This document shows positions 47,314 through 56,668 of a DNA stretch of 64,000 bases, one piece after another. The stretch is from Rhodospirillales bacterium (GTDB taxonomy: Bacteria; Pseudomonadota; Alphaproteobacteria; ATCC43930; CGMCC-115725): positions 1 to 64,000 of the forward strand of contig DAHUYF010000021.1 in NCBI GenBank assembly GCA_027315365.1, in the 5' to 3' direction. A program made the position numbers and the translations under genes. The notes under the pieces were generated by a model that saw only the letters and a program-made list of their open reading frames with translations, did not search any database and was not told the DNA's origin. Each line of letters begins with the position of its first letter. Positions within the stretch are counted from its first letter, which is position 1.

Positions 47314-48408
47314 ATGCTCTATTCCTGTCATCCCGCCGCCGCGCACGCCATGCGCGTCCAGGCCAAGCGCGCCCGCGGTCGGACCGCACCGCGCCGCCAC
47401 TTCACCGTCGACATCCATTGCCACGTCTTCGCCCCCGAGGCCGACCGGCTGGCGCAGCCTGCCTTCCGCGGCGATTACGAACCGTCGATCCGGCACGCGA
47501 CGGAGGCGACGCGCGAGATCAACCGGCGACAGATGGAGACCATCCGCGGCAAGCTCACCTCGATCGAGACGCGGCTTGCCGACATGGACAAGCTCGGCAT
47601 CGACGTGCAGGCGATCTCGCCGGCGCCGCCGCAATACTACTACTGGGCGCCCGCCGAACTCGGCCGCGAGACGGCGCGGCTGGTCAACAACCGCATCGCC
47701 GAGATCGTGGCGCAGCATCCCGACCGCTTCGTGGGACTGGGCACGGTGCCGCTGCAGGCGCCGGAGCTTGCCGTGCCCGAACTCGAGCGCATGGTGAAGG
47801 AGCTCGGGCTGCGCGGCGTCGAGATCTGCACCAACGTCGCCGGCGCCGAGCTGTCGGAGGCGCGCTTCCGCCCGTTCTTCGCCAAATGCGAAGAACTCGG
47901 CATCCTCATCTTCCTGCACCCCAACGGCTTCACCGAAGGCCGCCGCCTCTCCGACCATTATTTCAACAACATCATCGGCAACCCGCTCGACAGCACGATG
48001 GCGGTGGGCCATCTCATTTTCGGCGGCGTTCTCGACGCCTATCCCAGGCTCAAGATCTGCGTCGCCCATGGCGGCGGCTTCCTGCCGGCCTATTCCGGCC
48101 GCATCGACCACGGCCATCGCGCGCGCTCGGACAGCCGCACGGCGATCAAGAAGAAGCCGACCAGCTATCTGAAGAAGCTCTATTTCGACACCATCGTCTT
48201 CACCCATCACCAGCTCAAGTATCTCGTCGACACCTGGGGCAGCGACCATGTGCTGCTCGGCAGCGACTATCCCTTCGACATGGCGGAGCCCGATCCGGTG
48301 GGCTTCGTCTCGGGCGCCAAGCTGGGATCCGAGGACAAGGCGGCGATCCTCGGCCGGAACGCGGCGAAGCTGCTGAAGATCAAGCTGCCGGCGGCGCGCA
48401 AGCGGTAG
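47314..48408 (+). CDS. Amidohydrolase family protein (ACMSD/resorcylate-decarboxylase-like)
   Basis: A 364-residue TIM-barrel metalloenzyme of the amidohydrolase_2 group. Metal ligands: HCH in DIHCHVF, H in LHPNGF and AHGGGFLP, D in LGSDYPFDMAEPDP. This pattern is that of ACMSD and gamma-resorcylate decarboxylases, which remove CO2 from ring-fission products or aromatic acids without a reductant. GAGGAGG precedes the ATG. It sits between the orphan CoxL gene and a GST gene. Confidence 0.92.
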   Translation: MLYSCHPAAAHAMRVQAKRARGRTAPRRHFTVDIHCHVFAPEADRLAQPAFRGDYEPSIRHATEATREINRRQMETIRGKLTSIETRLADMDKLGIDVQAISPAPPQYYYWAPAELGRETARLVNNRIAEIVAQHPDRFVGLGTVPLQAPELAVPELERMVKELGLRGVEICTNVAGAELSEARFRPFFAKCEELGILIFLHPNGFTEGRRLSDHYFNNIIGNPLDSTMAVGHLIFGGVLDAYPRLKICVAHGGGFLPAYSGRIDHGHRARSDSRTAIKKKPTSYLKKLYFDTIVFTHHQLKYLVDTWGSDHVLLGSDYPFDMAEPDPVGFVSGAKLGSEDKAAILGRNAAKLLKIKLPAARKR

Positions 48409-48493
48409 CGCGGCCACCGCCTCGCTGGCTCTCTCGACTCGCTCGCCGGTGCGTGCGAGGCTGGTCCCGGCGGTAATGCCAAGGGAGGATCGG

Positions 48494-49138
48494 GTGAAGC
48501 TCTATACCTATTGGCGCTCGCAGGCGACGTTCCGCGTACGCATCGCGCTCAACCTCAAGGGGCTTAAGCGCGAGGACGTGGTCGTCAATCTCGATCGCGG
48601 CGAGCAGCTCCAGCCGGACTACAAGGAACAGAACCCGCAGGCGGTGCTGCCGACGCTCTATGATGGCGGCGCCAAGCTCTTCCAGTCGATGGCCATCCTC
48701 GACTATCTTGAGGAAAAATACCCGAACCCGCCGATCCTGCCCAAGGATCTGCTGGCGCGCGCCTGGGTGCGGGGATTCGCGCTGATCAACGTCGCGGATT
48801 CCCACCCGCTGATCGTGCCGCGTATCCGCAACTATCTCGCCGACGTGCTGAAGCTGGACGAAGGCCAGCGCACGGCCTGGATCCAGCATTGGCTCGGCGC
48901 CGGGCTGCAGGCGATGGAGGACCTGCTGGCGGAGAAGAACCCTGGCGGAAAGCTCTGCCACGGCGACAGCCCGACCGTCGCCGACATCTGCCTGGTGACG
49001 CAGGTGACGCCGGCGCAGCTGTTCAAGACCGAACTGGCGCCCTATGGGCGGGTGATGCGCATCTACGAGCACTGCCTGTCGCTGCCGGCCTTCGCCGAGG
49101 CGCATCCGCGCCGGCAGCCGGATTTCACCGCGCACTGA
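48494..49138 (+). CDS. maiA: Zeta-class GST / maleylacetoacetate isomerase-like
   Basis: A 214-residue two-domain GST. KLYTYWRSQATFRVRIALNLKGL opens the thioredoxin fold; NPQAVLPTLYDG is the cis-proline loop and QSMAILDYLEEKYP the glutathione gamma-glutamyl site. The zeta active-site SSCxxRVR reads SQATFRVR, so the catalytic Ser/Cys pair is altered; activity as a maleylacetoacetate or maleylpyruvate isomerase is therefore not assured. A GTG after GGGAGGATCGG is chosen because it begins the domain. Same strand and close to the amidohydrolase gene. Confidence 0.88.
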   Translation: MKLYTYWRSQATFRVRIALNLKGLKREDVVVNLDRGEQLQPDYKEQNPQAVLPTLYDGGAKLFQSMAILDYLEEKYPNPPILPKDLLARAWVRGFALINVADSHPLIVPRIRNYLADVLKLDEGQRTAWIQHWLGAGLQAMEDLLAEKNPGGKLCHGDSPTVADICLVTQVTPAQLFKTELAPYGRVMRIYEHCLSLPAFAEAHPRRQPDFTAH

Positions 49139-49158
49139 CCCGCGCGGCGTCGCGCAGC

Positions 49159-49992
49159 ATGACGACGTTAGACATCCGTCCGATCGCCGGTGCGCTCGGT
49201 GCCGATATCCACGGCGTCGCGCTCGACGGCCCGCTCGACGCCACGACCGTGGCAGCGATCCGACAGGCGCTACTCGATCACCTCGTCATTTTCTTCCGCG
49301 ACCAGGAGCTGCCGCCGGAGCGCTTCCTGGCCCTCGCCCGGCACTTCGGCGAACCCGTCGAATATCCCTTCGTGCGCGGCATCGAAGGCTATCCCGAGAT
49401 CATCCAGGTCGCGAAGTTCGAGCACGAGACGGTGAATTTCGGCGGCATCTGGCACAGCGACACGACCTATCTCGAGCGGCCGCCCATGGGCACGCTGCTG
49501 GTCGCGCGCGAGGTGCCCCGCACCGGCGGCGATACGCTCTTCGCCAACCAGTATCTAGCCTACGAGACCTTATCCGCGGGCATGAAGCGGCTGCTCGACC
49601 GGCTCGCCGCCGTCAACAGCTCAGCGCGGGCGGACGTCACACGGACGCGCGAAGACCGCATCCGATCCGACCCGGCGCCACAGACGCGTCAGGAGCTGGT
49701 CGCCGAGCATCCGGTGGTGCGCACCCATCCCGAGACCGGTCGCCAGGCGCTCTATGTCAATATCGCGCATACGGTGCGCTTCGCCGGCATGACCGAGGCG
49801 GAGAGCGCGCCGATCCTCGCCTTCCTTTTTCAGCACCAGACGCGGCCGGAATTCACCTGCCGCTTCGCCTGGGGCAAGGGCTCGCTCGCCTTCTGGGACA
49901 ATCGCGCGGCGCAGCACAATCCCGTGAACGATTATCACGGCCAGCGCCGCGTGATGCACCGCATCACGCTCGCCGGCGACGTTCCGCGCTGA
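49159..49992 (+). CDS. TauD/TfdA-family 2-oxoglutarate-dependent dioxygenase
   Basis: A 277-residue Fe(II)/2-oxoglutarate oxygenase. Iron ligands H99 and D101 (IWHSDTTY) and the distal histidine in RVMHRITLAGD; the arginine that binds 2-oxoglutarate lies in the same segment. LRQALLDHLVIFFRDQ-type opening and FWDNRAAQHNPVNDY are typical of TauD, TfdA and SadA-like members. It ends the transporter-linked unit, 20 bases after the GST, and may cleave an ether or sulfonate side chain of the imported substrate. Confidence 0.93.
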   Translation: MTTLDIRPIAGALGADIHGVALDGPLDATTVAAIRQALLDHLVIFFRDQELPPERFLALARHFGEPVEYPFVRGIEGYPEIIQVAKFEHETVNFGGIWHSDTTYLERPPMGTLLVAREVPRTGGDTLFANQYLAYETLSAGMKRLLDRLAAVNSSARADVTRTREDRIRSDPAPQTRQELVAEHPVVRTHPETGRQALYVNIAHTVRFAGMTEAESAPILAFLFQHQTRPEFTCRFAWGKGSLAFWDNRAAQHNPVNDYHGQRRVMHRITLAGDVPR

Positions 49993-49995
49993 AGC

Positions 49996-51354
49996 TCAGG
50001 CGCGCTGCGCTGCGGGCGCGTGGCCCTGATGCGGGCGGCCGCCGCGGCCGCCACGGCGCTGATTCTGCCGACGCTGCGGCTGCGCCTGTGCCGGCTGCTG
50101 CGGCCGCGCCACGGCGGGCGGCGGCGCGGAGCGGGCATAGGGGTGATCCTCGATCACCACCAGCTTGCGCCGCGTCAGCTTCTCGATGTCGCGCAGCAGC
50201 ACGCGCTCCTCGGCGCTGCAGAAGGATAGCGCGATGCCCTCGGCGCCGGCGCGCGCGGTGCGGCCGATGCGGTGAACATAGCTTTCGGGCACGTTCGGCA
50301 GGTCGAAGTTGATCACGTGGGTGATGCCATCGATGTCGATGCCGCGGGCGGCAATGTCGGTGGCGACCAGCACCCGGACGCGGCCGGAGCGGAAGCTCTC
50401 GAGTGCGCGCTGGCGCGCCGATTGCGACTTGTTGCCGTGGATGGCGGCGGCCTCGACGCGGCTGCGCTCGAGGTCCTTGGCGATGCGGTCGGCGCCGTGC
50501 TTGGTGCGGGCGAAGACCAGCGCGCGCGAGATCGCAGGGTCGCGCAGCACTTCGGCGAGCAGCGGCCGCTTGCTGGCGCCGTCGACGAACAGCACGCGCT
50601 GATCGATGCGCTCGACGGTGGAGGAGACCGGCGTCACCTCGACCCGCACCGGCGAGGTCAGCACGCTCTGCGCCAGCGAGGCGATGTCGCCCGGCATGGT
50701 CGCCGAGAACAGCAGCGTCTGGCGCTCCTTGGGAAGTACGGCGACGATCCGCTTGACGTCGCGGATGAAGCCCATGTCGAGCATGCGGTCCGCCTCGTCG
50801 AGGACGAAGACCGAGAGGCCGTCAAAGCGCACATGGCGCTGGTTCATCAGGTCGAGAAGCCGTCCCGGCGTCGCCACCAGGATGTCGACGCCGCGCGCCA
50901 TCGCCGCCACCTGCGGGTGCTGACCGACGCCACCGAAGATCACGGCCTGGCGCAGCTGGAGATGGCGGCCATAGGCGCGAAAGCTGGCGTCGATCTGGAG
51001 CGCGAGCTCGCGCGTCGGCGTCAGGATCAGCGCGCGCGCCGATTTCGCCGCCGGCGCGACGCGCGGCTGGACCAGGCGCTGCAGGATCGGCAGCGCGAAG
51101 GCCGCGGTCTTGCCGGTGCCGGTCTGCGCCACGCCGAGCACGTCGCGTCCGGCGAGGAGATGCGGAATCGCCTGCGCCTGGATCGGGGTGGGCGTGTGGT
51201 AGTTCTCGGCGCTGAGGGCACGCTGCAACGGCTCGATGAGCGCGAGTTCGGAAAAGCTGGAAGTCACTGAATAAGGTCTTTCTTCTTGGCCGGCAGGTGC
51301 CTCTGTGGCGCCTGCTGCGGCACGTGTTGTGTAGGGATCAAAAGCCGCGGACAT
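49996..51354 (-). CDS. DEAD-box RNA helicase (RhlE-like)
   Basis: A 452-residue helicase. [14 protein letters not shown] with the Q-motif TPTPIQ, Walker A AQTGTGKT (76-83), [28 protein letters not shown] and [10 protein letters not shown] are all present. The last 45 residues are rich in Pro, Gln, Arg and Gly, as in RhlE tails that bind RNA. ATG 51354 is used; the conserved core begins near a GTG at 51267 that could be the real start. Upstream 51355-51616 (262 bases) holds no gene; it likely contains the helicase leader and promoter. Confidence 0.93.
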   Translation of the reverse strand: MSAAFDPYTTRAAAGATEAPAGQEERPYSVTSSFSELALIEPLQRALSAENYHTPTPIQAQAIPHLLAGRDVLGVAQTGTGKTAAFALPILQRLVQPRVAPAAKSARALILTPTRELALQIDASFRAYGRHLQLRQAVIFGGVGQHPQVAAMARGVDILVATPGRLLDLMNQRHVRFDGLSVFVLDEADRMLDMGFIRDVKRIVAVLPKERQTLLFSATMPGDIASLAQSVLTSPVRVEVTPVSSTVERIDQRVLFVDGASKRPLLAEVLRDPAISRALVFARTKHGADRIAKDLERSRVEAAAIHGNKSQSARQRALESFRSGRVRVLVATDIAARGIDIDGITHVINFDLPNVPESYVHRIGRTARAGAEGIALSFCSAEERVLLRDIEKLTRRKLVVIEDHPYARSAPPPAVARPQQPAQAQPQRRQNQRRGGRGGRPHQGHAPAAQRA

Positions 51355-51616
51355 GCGCCTGGGGCGCGGCGGTTAAGACGCCGTGCCGAGCGGTCGCCAC
51401 TTCACCCTGGAAGGGGCCTGACCCGCGCGACCGGGAGGCTCGTTGACGTTTGATGATCTCGGGAGGGGCGCTCCGGGCGTCAGAGCCGGGAGCACGTCGC
51501 GCAGTCGCGAGAAATCAGCTGCGGCATCAAATGGACCTTCTCCGCGCCGAAGTCAAGAAGAGAATAGTAAACAGAAGGTTAGCGGCGCGGGTCGCGGTGC
51601 CCCTGCCAGGTGCGCC

Positions 51617-52399
51617 TCAATTCCGATAGGAGGAATCCTCGCGGTCGAGCTGCCGCAGCATCGCCTCCCATTCCATCTCGCCATAGACGCGGCGCGTGCC
51701 CGGCGCGAAGAGGTGCGCCGTCTTCGCCGCCACGCCGTCGGCGGGAAGCTCGAGCTCGGTTCGGGCGGCCATGCAATCGACCTGGGCCTTGCACGCCATC
51801 TCCAGCCAATAGAGCAGGTTGAACGCCTCGGCGACGCTGCGGCCGCAGGTGAGGATGCCGTGGTTCCTGAGGAACATCACGTCGTTGGCGCCGAGGTCGC
51901 GGACCAGCCGTGCGCGCTCGGCGAGGTCGATCGCCGGCCCCTCATAGGGGTGGTAGCTGACCTGGCCGTAAAACCGCATCGCCGTCTGCGTCAGCGGCAG
52001 CAAGCCGCATGTCATCGCCGAGACCGCCATGCCGGCGCGGCTATGGGTGTGGATGACGCAGGCGACATCGTGGCGCGCACCATGCACCGCGCTGTGGATG
52101 ACGTAGCCGGCGTGGTTGATGCCGTAAGGCGTGTCGGGCTTGAGCACGACATTGCCGCCGAGGTCGATCTTGTAGAGGCTCGACGCGGTGATCTCGGTAT
52201 AGAGGAAGCCATAGGGATTGATCAGGATATGGCCCTCTTCGCCCGGCACCCGCGCGGTGATGTGGTTGTAGATGAGGTCGGTCATGCCGTAGCGCGCCAC
52301 CAGGCGATAGCAGGCCGCGAGATCGATTCGGGTCTGCCATTCCGCCTCGCTGACGCGTTCGCGCACCGGCTTCGTCTCGACCAGCGATACGCGGCTCAT
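51617..52399 (-). CDS. Class II aldolase/adducin domain protein
   Basis: A 260-residue member of the aldolase_II family. Zinc-site histidines in HTHSRAG and later in LRNHGILTCG; DLIYNHITARVPG and GINHAGYVIHSAVH are typical. ATG 52399 has GAGGAGGAGG just before it, so it beats the longer frame to 52492. Family members are zinc aldolases such as fuculose-phosphate aldolase, or decarboxylase-like enzymes of unknown substrate. Confidence 0.92.
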   Translation of the reverse strand: MSRVSLVETKPVRERVSEAEWQTRIDLAACYRLVARYGMTDLIYNHITARVPGEEGHILINPYGFLYTEITASSLYKIDLGGNVVLKPDTPYGINHAGYVIHSAVHGARHDVACVIHTHSRAGMAVSAMTCGLLPLTQTAMRFYGQVSYHPYEGPAIDLAERARLVRDLGANDVMFLRNHGILTCGRSVAEAFNLLYWLEMACKAQVDCMAARTELELPADGVAAKTAHLFAPGTRRVYGEMEWEAMLRQLDREDSSYRN

Positions 52400-52533
52400 G
52401 GCCTCCTCCTCGGCGTTCATCAGGCACACCCATGATGCCCCGAAACGGCCCTCACGATCAACGGACGAGGCTACCGCCGGCGGCGGCCGCATGGCATCAT
52501 TCCGGCCTGCGACAATAGCAAGCGAGGATCGTC

Positions 52534-52992
52534 ATGGCGGAAATCCGCACCGCGCATCTCTTCACCATCGCCCTCAAGGTCCCCGAGATACAGGCCCTGG
52601 GCAAGACGCCGTTCGGCGACCGGCGCGTCGCCATCGTCGAAGGCGGCAGCTTCGAGGGCGCGCGGCTCAAGGGCACGGTGCTGAAGGGCGGCACCGATTG
52701 GATCCTCGGCCGCGCCGACGGCGCGCTCCAGCTCGATGTCCGCCTCACCCTGAGGACCCATGACGACCACATCATCGCCATGACCTATCGGGGCTATCGC
52801 CATGGGCCGGCGGCGGTGCTCGAGCGGCTCAACCGGGGCGAGAAGGTCGATCCCGCGGAGTATTACTTCCGCATTGCCCCGTTCTTCGAGACCGGCTCCG
52901 AGAAGTATGGCTGGCTCAATCGCGCCGTCGCCATCGGCATCGGCGACCGCAAGGCGGACGGGCCGATCTACGACGTCTTCGAGGTGCTCTGA
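52534..52992 (+). CDS. DUF3237 family protein
   Basis: A 152-residue beta-barrel-type protein of the DUF3237 family. EGGSFEGARLKGTVLKGGTDWIL and DVRLTLRTHDDHIIAMTYRGYRHGP are the conserved pair of strands; APFFETGSEKYGWLNRAVAIG is the family tail. Function is not established. It is often near ring-oxidation genes. Convergent with mtgA at 52999. Confidence 0.9.
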   Translation: MAEIRTAHLFTIALKVPEIQALGKTPFGDRRVAIVEGGSFEGARLKGTVLKGGTDWILGRADGALQLDVRLTLRTHDDHIIAMTYRGYRHGPAAVLERLNRGEKVDPAEYYFRIAPFFETGSEKYGWLNRAVAIGIGDRKADGPIYDVFEVL

Positions 52993-52998
52993 GCAGGC

Positions 52999-53640
52999 TC
53001 AGCGGCAGCCCTTCGCCGAGGGTACGGCCACGTCCGGCATGCGCGCGAGGATGGTGCCGGCGCGCTCCTCGAGATAGGCGGTCGGGCGCTCCGGGTGCCA
53101 TTGCCGCGGGTCCGGCAGCACGGCGGCGAGCAGCGCCGCCTCGCGCGGCGTCAGCTGCGCCGCGTGCCGGGTGAAATGCGCCCGCGCCGCCGCCTCGGCG
53201 CCATAGACGCCGCGGCCCCATTCGACCAGGTTCAAATAGAGTTCGAGGATGCGTGCCTTGCTCATGAGCGCCTCGATCAACACCGTGACATAGGCTTCCG
53301 CACCCTTGCGCAGATATCCCCCGCCGGGCCACAGCAGCAGGTTGCGGGCGAGCTGCTGGCTGATGGTGCTGGCGCCGCGTAGCCTCTCGCCGTCGCGCCA
53401 GCCGCGATAGGCCTTGTCGATCTCGACCCAGTCGAAACCGTGATGCCAGCAGAAGCGCGCGTCCTCCGAGGCGATCACCGCGCGCGCCAGTGCCGGCGAG
53501 ATGCGTGCAAGCGGCACCCAGTCCTTGTCGATCGGCGCGCCTCCGGCGGCGCGGATCAGCATCAGCGGCGTCACCGGCGGCGGCACGACGCGATAGAACG
53601 CGATCACCGCCGCCGGCAGCAGCAGCAGGATCGCCAGCAC
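52999..53640 (-). CDS. mtgA: Monofunctional peptidoglycan glycosyltransferase
   Basis: A 213-residue GT51 transglycosylase. One N-terminal membrane anchor (about 1-16), then catalytic E59 in [33 protein letters not shown], and [15 protein letters not shown]. It polymerises lipid II at the cytoplasmic membrane. GTG 53640 is the only start codon in frame, but the codons just before it read [11 protein letters not shown], a natural basic anchor flank, so the real start may be an upstream ATT or ATC. Divergent from the Rieske genes. Confidence 0.92.
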   Translation of the reverse strand: MLAILLLLPAAVIAFYRVVPPPVTPLMLIRAAGGAPIDKDWVPLARISPALARAVIASEDARFCWHHGFDWVEIDKAYRGWRDGERLRGASTISQQLARNLLLWPGGGYLRKGAEAYVTVLIEALMSKARILELYLNLVEWGRGVYGAEAAARAHFTRHAAQLTPREAALLAAVLPDPRQWHPERPTAYLEERAGTILARMPDVAVPSAKGCR

Positions 53641-53776
53641 CGCCGCGATCCGCCGACCGAGGCGGCCCCCCCGGCGGCGCTTCTCGTCGTAGAGAATGGC
53701 GTCGGATGTGCCGATAGAGGCTCTCCCATGGGCCGATTATGGGTTAAACTGCCGTCCTCTAGGGGAGGGAACGGTG

Positions 53777-55009
53777 ATGCGCAACACGCTCGATCTGGCC
53801 TGGCCGCGCGAGGGGCTGACGCGCGTTCCCTATCCCCTTTACAGCCGCGCCGACGTCTATGACGAGGAGCGCCGGCGCATCTTCCTGGGGCCGGTCTGGA
53901 GTTTTCTCTGCCTGGAGGCGGAGCTGGCGAACCCCGGCGACTACCGCGCGAGCTTCGTCGGCGACGTGCCGGTGGTCGTTGCCCGCGATCTCGACGGCAG
54001 CCTCCACGCCTTCGAGAACCGCTGCGCGCATCGCGGCGCGCTGCTCTGCTTCAAGCGTGGCGGCCATGGCCGCGAGATCAGCTGCGTCTACCACAACTGG
54101 ACCTACGATCTCCGCGGCAATCTCACCGGCGTCACTTTCCAGCGCGGCATCAACCGCAAGGGCGGCATGCCACCCGACTTCGATCGCGCCGCCCACGCGC
54201 TGCGCCGGCTGCGCGTCGAAAGCCTCGCCGGCATCGTCTTCGGCACCTTCGACGAGGCCACGCCGCCGGTGGAAGCCTATCTCGGCCCCGAGATCACCCA
54301 GCGCATCCGCCGCGTGATGCGCAAGCCGGTCAAGGTGCTGGGCTACAACAGCCAGATCCTGCCCAACAACTGGAAGATCTATGTCGAGAACAACAAGGAT
54401 TCCTACCACGCCAGCCTGCTGCACGCCTTCTTCACTACCTTCCGCGTGAACCGCCTGTCGCAGGAAGGCGGCATCATCGTCGACGACAGCGGCGGCCATC
54501 ACGTCAGCTATTCCAAGCGCGCCACCGACAAGCCCAGCGCCGAGTACGACAGCGCCGATCTGCGCGCCAAGCGCGAGGACTACCGCCTCGCCGATCCCTC
54601 GATCCTCGCCGGGACCGACGAGTTCGGCGACGGCATCACGTTACAGATCCTCACCGTCTTCCCCGCCTTCGTCGTGCAGCAGATCCAGAACAGCCTCGCC
54701 GTGCGCCAGATCGTGCCGCGCGGCGTCGGCGAGACCGAGCTGCTCTGGACCTATCTCGGCTACGCGGACGACGACGCGGCGATGCTGACCATCCGCCAGA
54801 AGCAGTCGAACCTGGTCGGACCCGGCGGCTATATCTCGATGGAGGACGGCGCGGTCGGCGGCTTCATCCAGCGCGCTCTGCCCGGCGCCGAGGACGATGC
54901 CTCGATCGTGCAGATGGGCGGCAATGGCGTGGGCTCGCAGGACACGCGCGCGACCGAGACGGCGGTGCGCGGCTTCTGGCAAGTCTATCGCCGCCATATG
55001 GGCATCTGA
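53777..55009 (+). CDS. Ring-hydroxylating dioxygenase alpha subunit (Rieske)
   Basis: A 410-residue oxygenase subunit. Rieske ligands C83/H85 (CAHRGA) and C103/H106 (CVYHNW). Mononuclear iron ligands H211 and H216, with D208 as the bridge to the Rieske centre (NKDSYHASLLH). The layout matches the anthranilate/salicylate hydroxylase-type alpha subunits. ATG 53777 follows GGGGAGGG. The beta subunit gene overlaps by one base (TGATG). Substrate not readable; a ferredoxin and reductase are needed and not seen nearby. Confidence 0.94.
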   Translation: MRNTLDLAWPREGLTRVPYPLYSRADVYDEERRRIFLGPVWSFLCLEAELANPGDYRASFVGDVPVVVARDLDGSLHAFENRCAHRGALLCFKRGGHGREISCVYHNWTYDLRGNLTGVTFQRGINRKGGMPPDFDRAAHALRRLRVESLAGIVFGTFDEATPPVEAYLGPEITQRIRRVMRKPVKVLGYNSQILPNNWKIYVENNKDSYHASLLHAFFTTFRVNRLSQEGGIIVDDSGGHHVSYSKRATDKPSAEYDSADLRAKREDYRLADPSILAGTDEFGDGITLQILTVFPAFVVQQIQNSLAVRQIVPRGVGETELLWTYLGYADDDAAMLTIRQKQSNLVGPGGYISMEDGAVGGFIQRALPGAEDDASIVQMGGNGVGSQDTRATETAVRGFWQVYRRHMGI

Positions 55010-55485
55010 TGCCGGCCGACATCGCCACGCAATTCGCGGTCGAGCGCCTGCTGGCGCGCTACGTCGCCAGCATCGATGAGGACCGGCTGGAAGAATGGCC
55101 GAACCACTTCGCCGAGACGTGCCGCTACCAGATCATCTCCGCCGAGAATTACGAGCAGGGCCTGCCGATCGGCGTCTTCTTCGCGGATAGCCGCGGCATG
55201 CTGCGCGATCGCGTCTCGGCGCTGCGCCAGGCCAACGTCTACGAGCCGCAGCGCTACCGCCATCTCGTCTCCTCGACCCTGATCCTCGACGAGGCCGACG
55301 GGCTGGTGACGGCGCAGTCCAACTATATGGTGGTGCGCATCATGCATGACGGCGCCACCGCGCTCTTCAGCACCGGGCGCTATCTCGACCGCATCAGCCT
55401 CGGCGGGAGGGAGCCGCTCTTCGTCGAGAAGCTCGTGGTCTTCGACAGCCGGCGCATCGACACGCTGCTGGCGATGCCGCTTTAG
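55009..55485 (+). CDS. Ring-hydroxylating dioxygenase beta subunit
   Basis: A 158-residue small subunit with the NTF2-like fold. ERLLARYVASIDEDRLEEWPNHF and RYHRHLVSSTLI-type central strands are typical. It overlaps the alpha stop by one base. The subunit forms the alpha3-beta3 mushroom with the alpha chain and supports its structure. Confidence 0.92.
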   Translation: MPADIATQFAVERLLARYVASIDEDRLEEWPNHFAETCRYQIISAENYEQGLPIGVFFADSRGMLRDRVSALRQANVYEPQRYRHLVSSTLILDEADGLVTAQSNYMVVRIMHDGATALFSTGRYLDRISLGGREPLFVEKLVVFDSRRIDTLLAMPL

Positions 55486-55494
55486 GGCAGCAGC

Positions 55495-56661
55495 ATGAAG
55501 GCGGTGCTCGGCGCTCTTTTCCTGCTCCTCGCGGCCCTCGGCAGCGCGCAGGCCGAGGATCCCGTGCGCATCGGCGTGCTGCTGCCCTTCTCCGGACCCT
55601 TCGCCGATTTCGGCAGGCAGATCGGCAACGGCATGGCGCTCTACCTGAAGCAGCACGGCGACGTCGCGGCCGGCCGGCGGATCGAGCTCATCCGCAAGGA
55701 CAGCGGCGGGGCGAAGCCGGATCTGGCCAAGCGTCTGGCGGAGGAGCTCATCACCCGCGACAAGGTCGACATGATCGCCGGATTCGGCCTGACGCCCGAG
55801 GCGCTGGCGGTGGCGCCGATCGCCACCGAGGCCAGAATGCCGATGGTGATCATGAATGCCGCGACCTCGGTGATCACCCGGAAATCGCCCTATTTCGTGC
55901 GCTTCTCCTTCACCCTCTCGCAGATCGTCTCGCCCTTGGGCGAATGGGCGGCGACGCACGGGATCAGGCGGGTCTATGTCGTCGTCGCCGATTACGCGCC
56001 GGGCTACGAGGCCGAGGCCGCCTTCACCAAGGCCTTCACCGCGGGCGGCGGCGAGGTGATCGGCAGCGTGCGTGTGCCGCTCAACGGCCTCGACTTCTCC
56101 GCCTATGTGCAGCGCATCAAGGATGTTCGCCCGCAAGGCGTCTTTCTCTTTGTGCCCTCGGGCGAGCAGCCGATCGCCTTCATGAAGGCCTTCGTCGATC
56201 TCGGTCTCGGCGCTGCCGGCGTGACGCTGCTCGGCGGCACCGAGATCATCGACGAGACCGTGATCGACACGCTCGGCGACAAGGCCTTGGGCGTGATCAG
56301 CGCGCAGAACTACTCGGCGGCGCATCAGAGCACCGAGAACAAGAAGTACCTGGCCGACTGGACCGCCGCCTTCGGCGCGCATCCGCAGCCCAATTTCATG
56401 TCGGTGGCGGGCTATGACGGCATGCACGCCATTGTCGAGGTGATCGACGCGCTGCACGGCCGGATGGACCCCGACAAGGCGATGGCCGCGTTCAAGTCAA
56501 TCCGCTTCCTCAGCCCGCGCGGCCCGATCGAGATCGATCCTGCGACCCGCGACATCGTCGAGAGCGTCTATATCCGCCGCGTCGAACGGGGGGACGGCGA
56601 ACTGGTCAACCGCGAGATATTCGAATTCCCCAAGGTGAGGGATACGGGCCAGGCGGAGTAG
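55495..56661 (+). CDS. ABC transporter substrate-binding protein, Liv type, orphan
   Basis: A 388-residue type I binding protein. Sec signal peptide (about 1-20, ending GSAQA) then VRIGVLLPFSGPFADFGRQIGNG, DSGGAKPDLAKRLAEELITRDKVDMIAGFG, and GYDGMHAIVEVIDAL. It starts 9 bases after the dioxygenase beta gene, so ligand and dioxygenase substrate may be the same or related. No Liv permeases or ATPases follow; the complete Liv set at 40.4-45 kb may be shared, but this is a guess. Confidence 0.92.
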   Translation: MKAVLGALFLLLAALGSAQAEDPVRIGVLLPFSGPFADFGRQIGNGMALYLKQHGDVAAGRRIELIRKDSGGAKPDLAKRLAEELITRDKVDMIAGFGLTPEALAVAPIATEARMPMVIMNAATSVITRKSPYFVRFSFTLSQIVSPLGEWAATHGIRRVYVVVADYAPGYEAEAAFTKAFTAGGGEVIGSVRVPLNGLDFSAYVQRIKDVRPQGVFLFVPSGEQPIAFMKAFVDLGLGAAGVTLLGGTEIIDETVIDTLGDKALGVISAQNYSAAHQSTENKKYLADWTAAFGAHPQPNFMSVAGYDGMHAIVEVIDALHGRMDPDKAMAAFKSIRFLSPRGPIEIDPATRDIVESVYIRRVERGDGELVNREIFEFPKVRDTGQAE

Positions 56662-56668
56662 GCACCCG

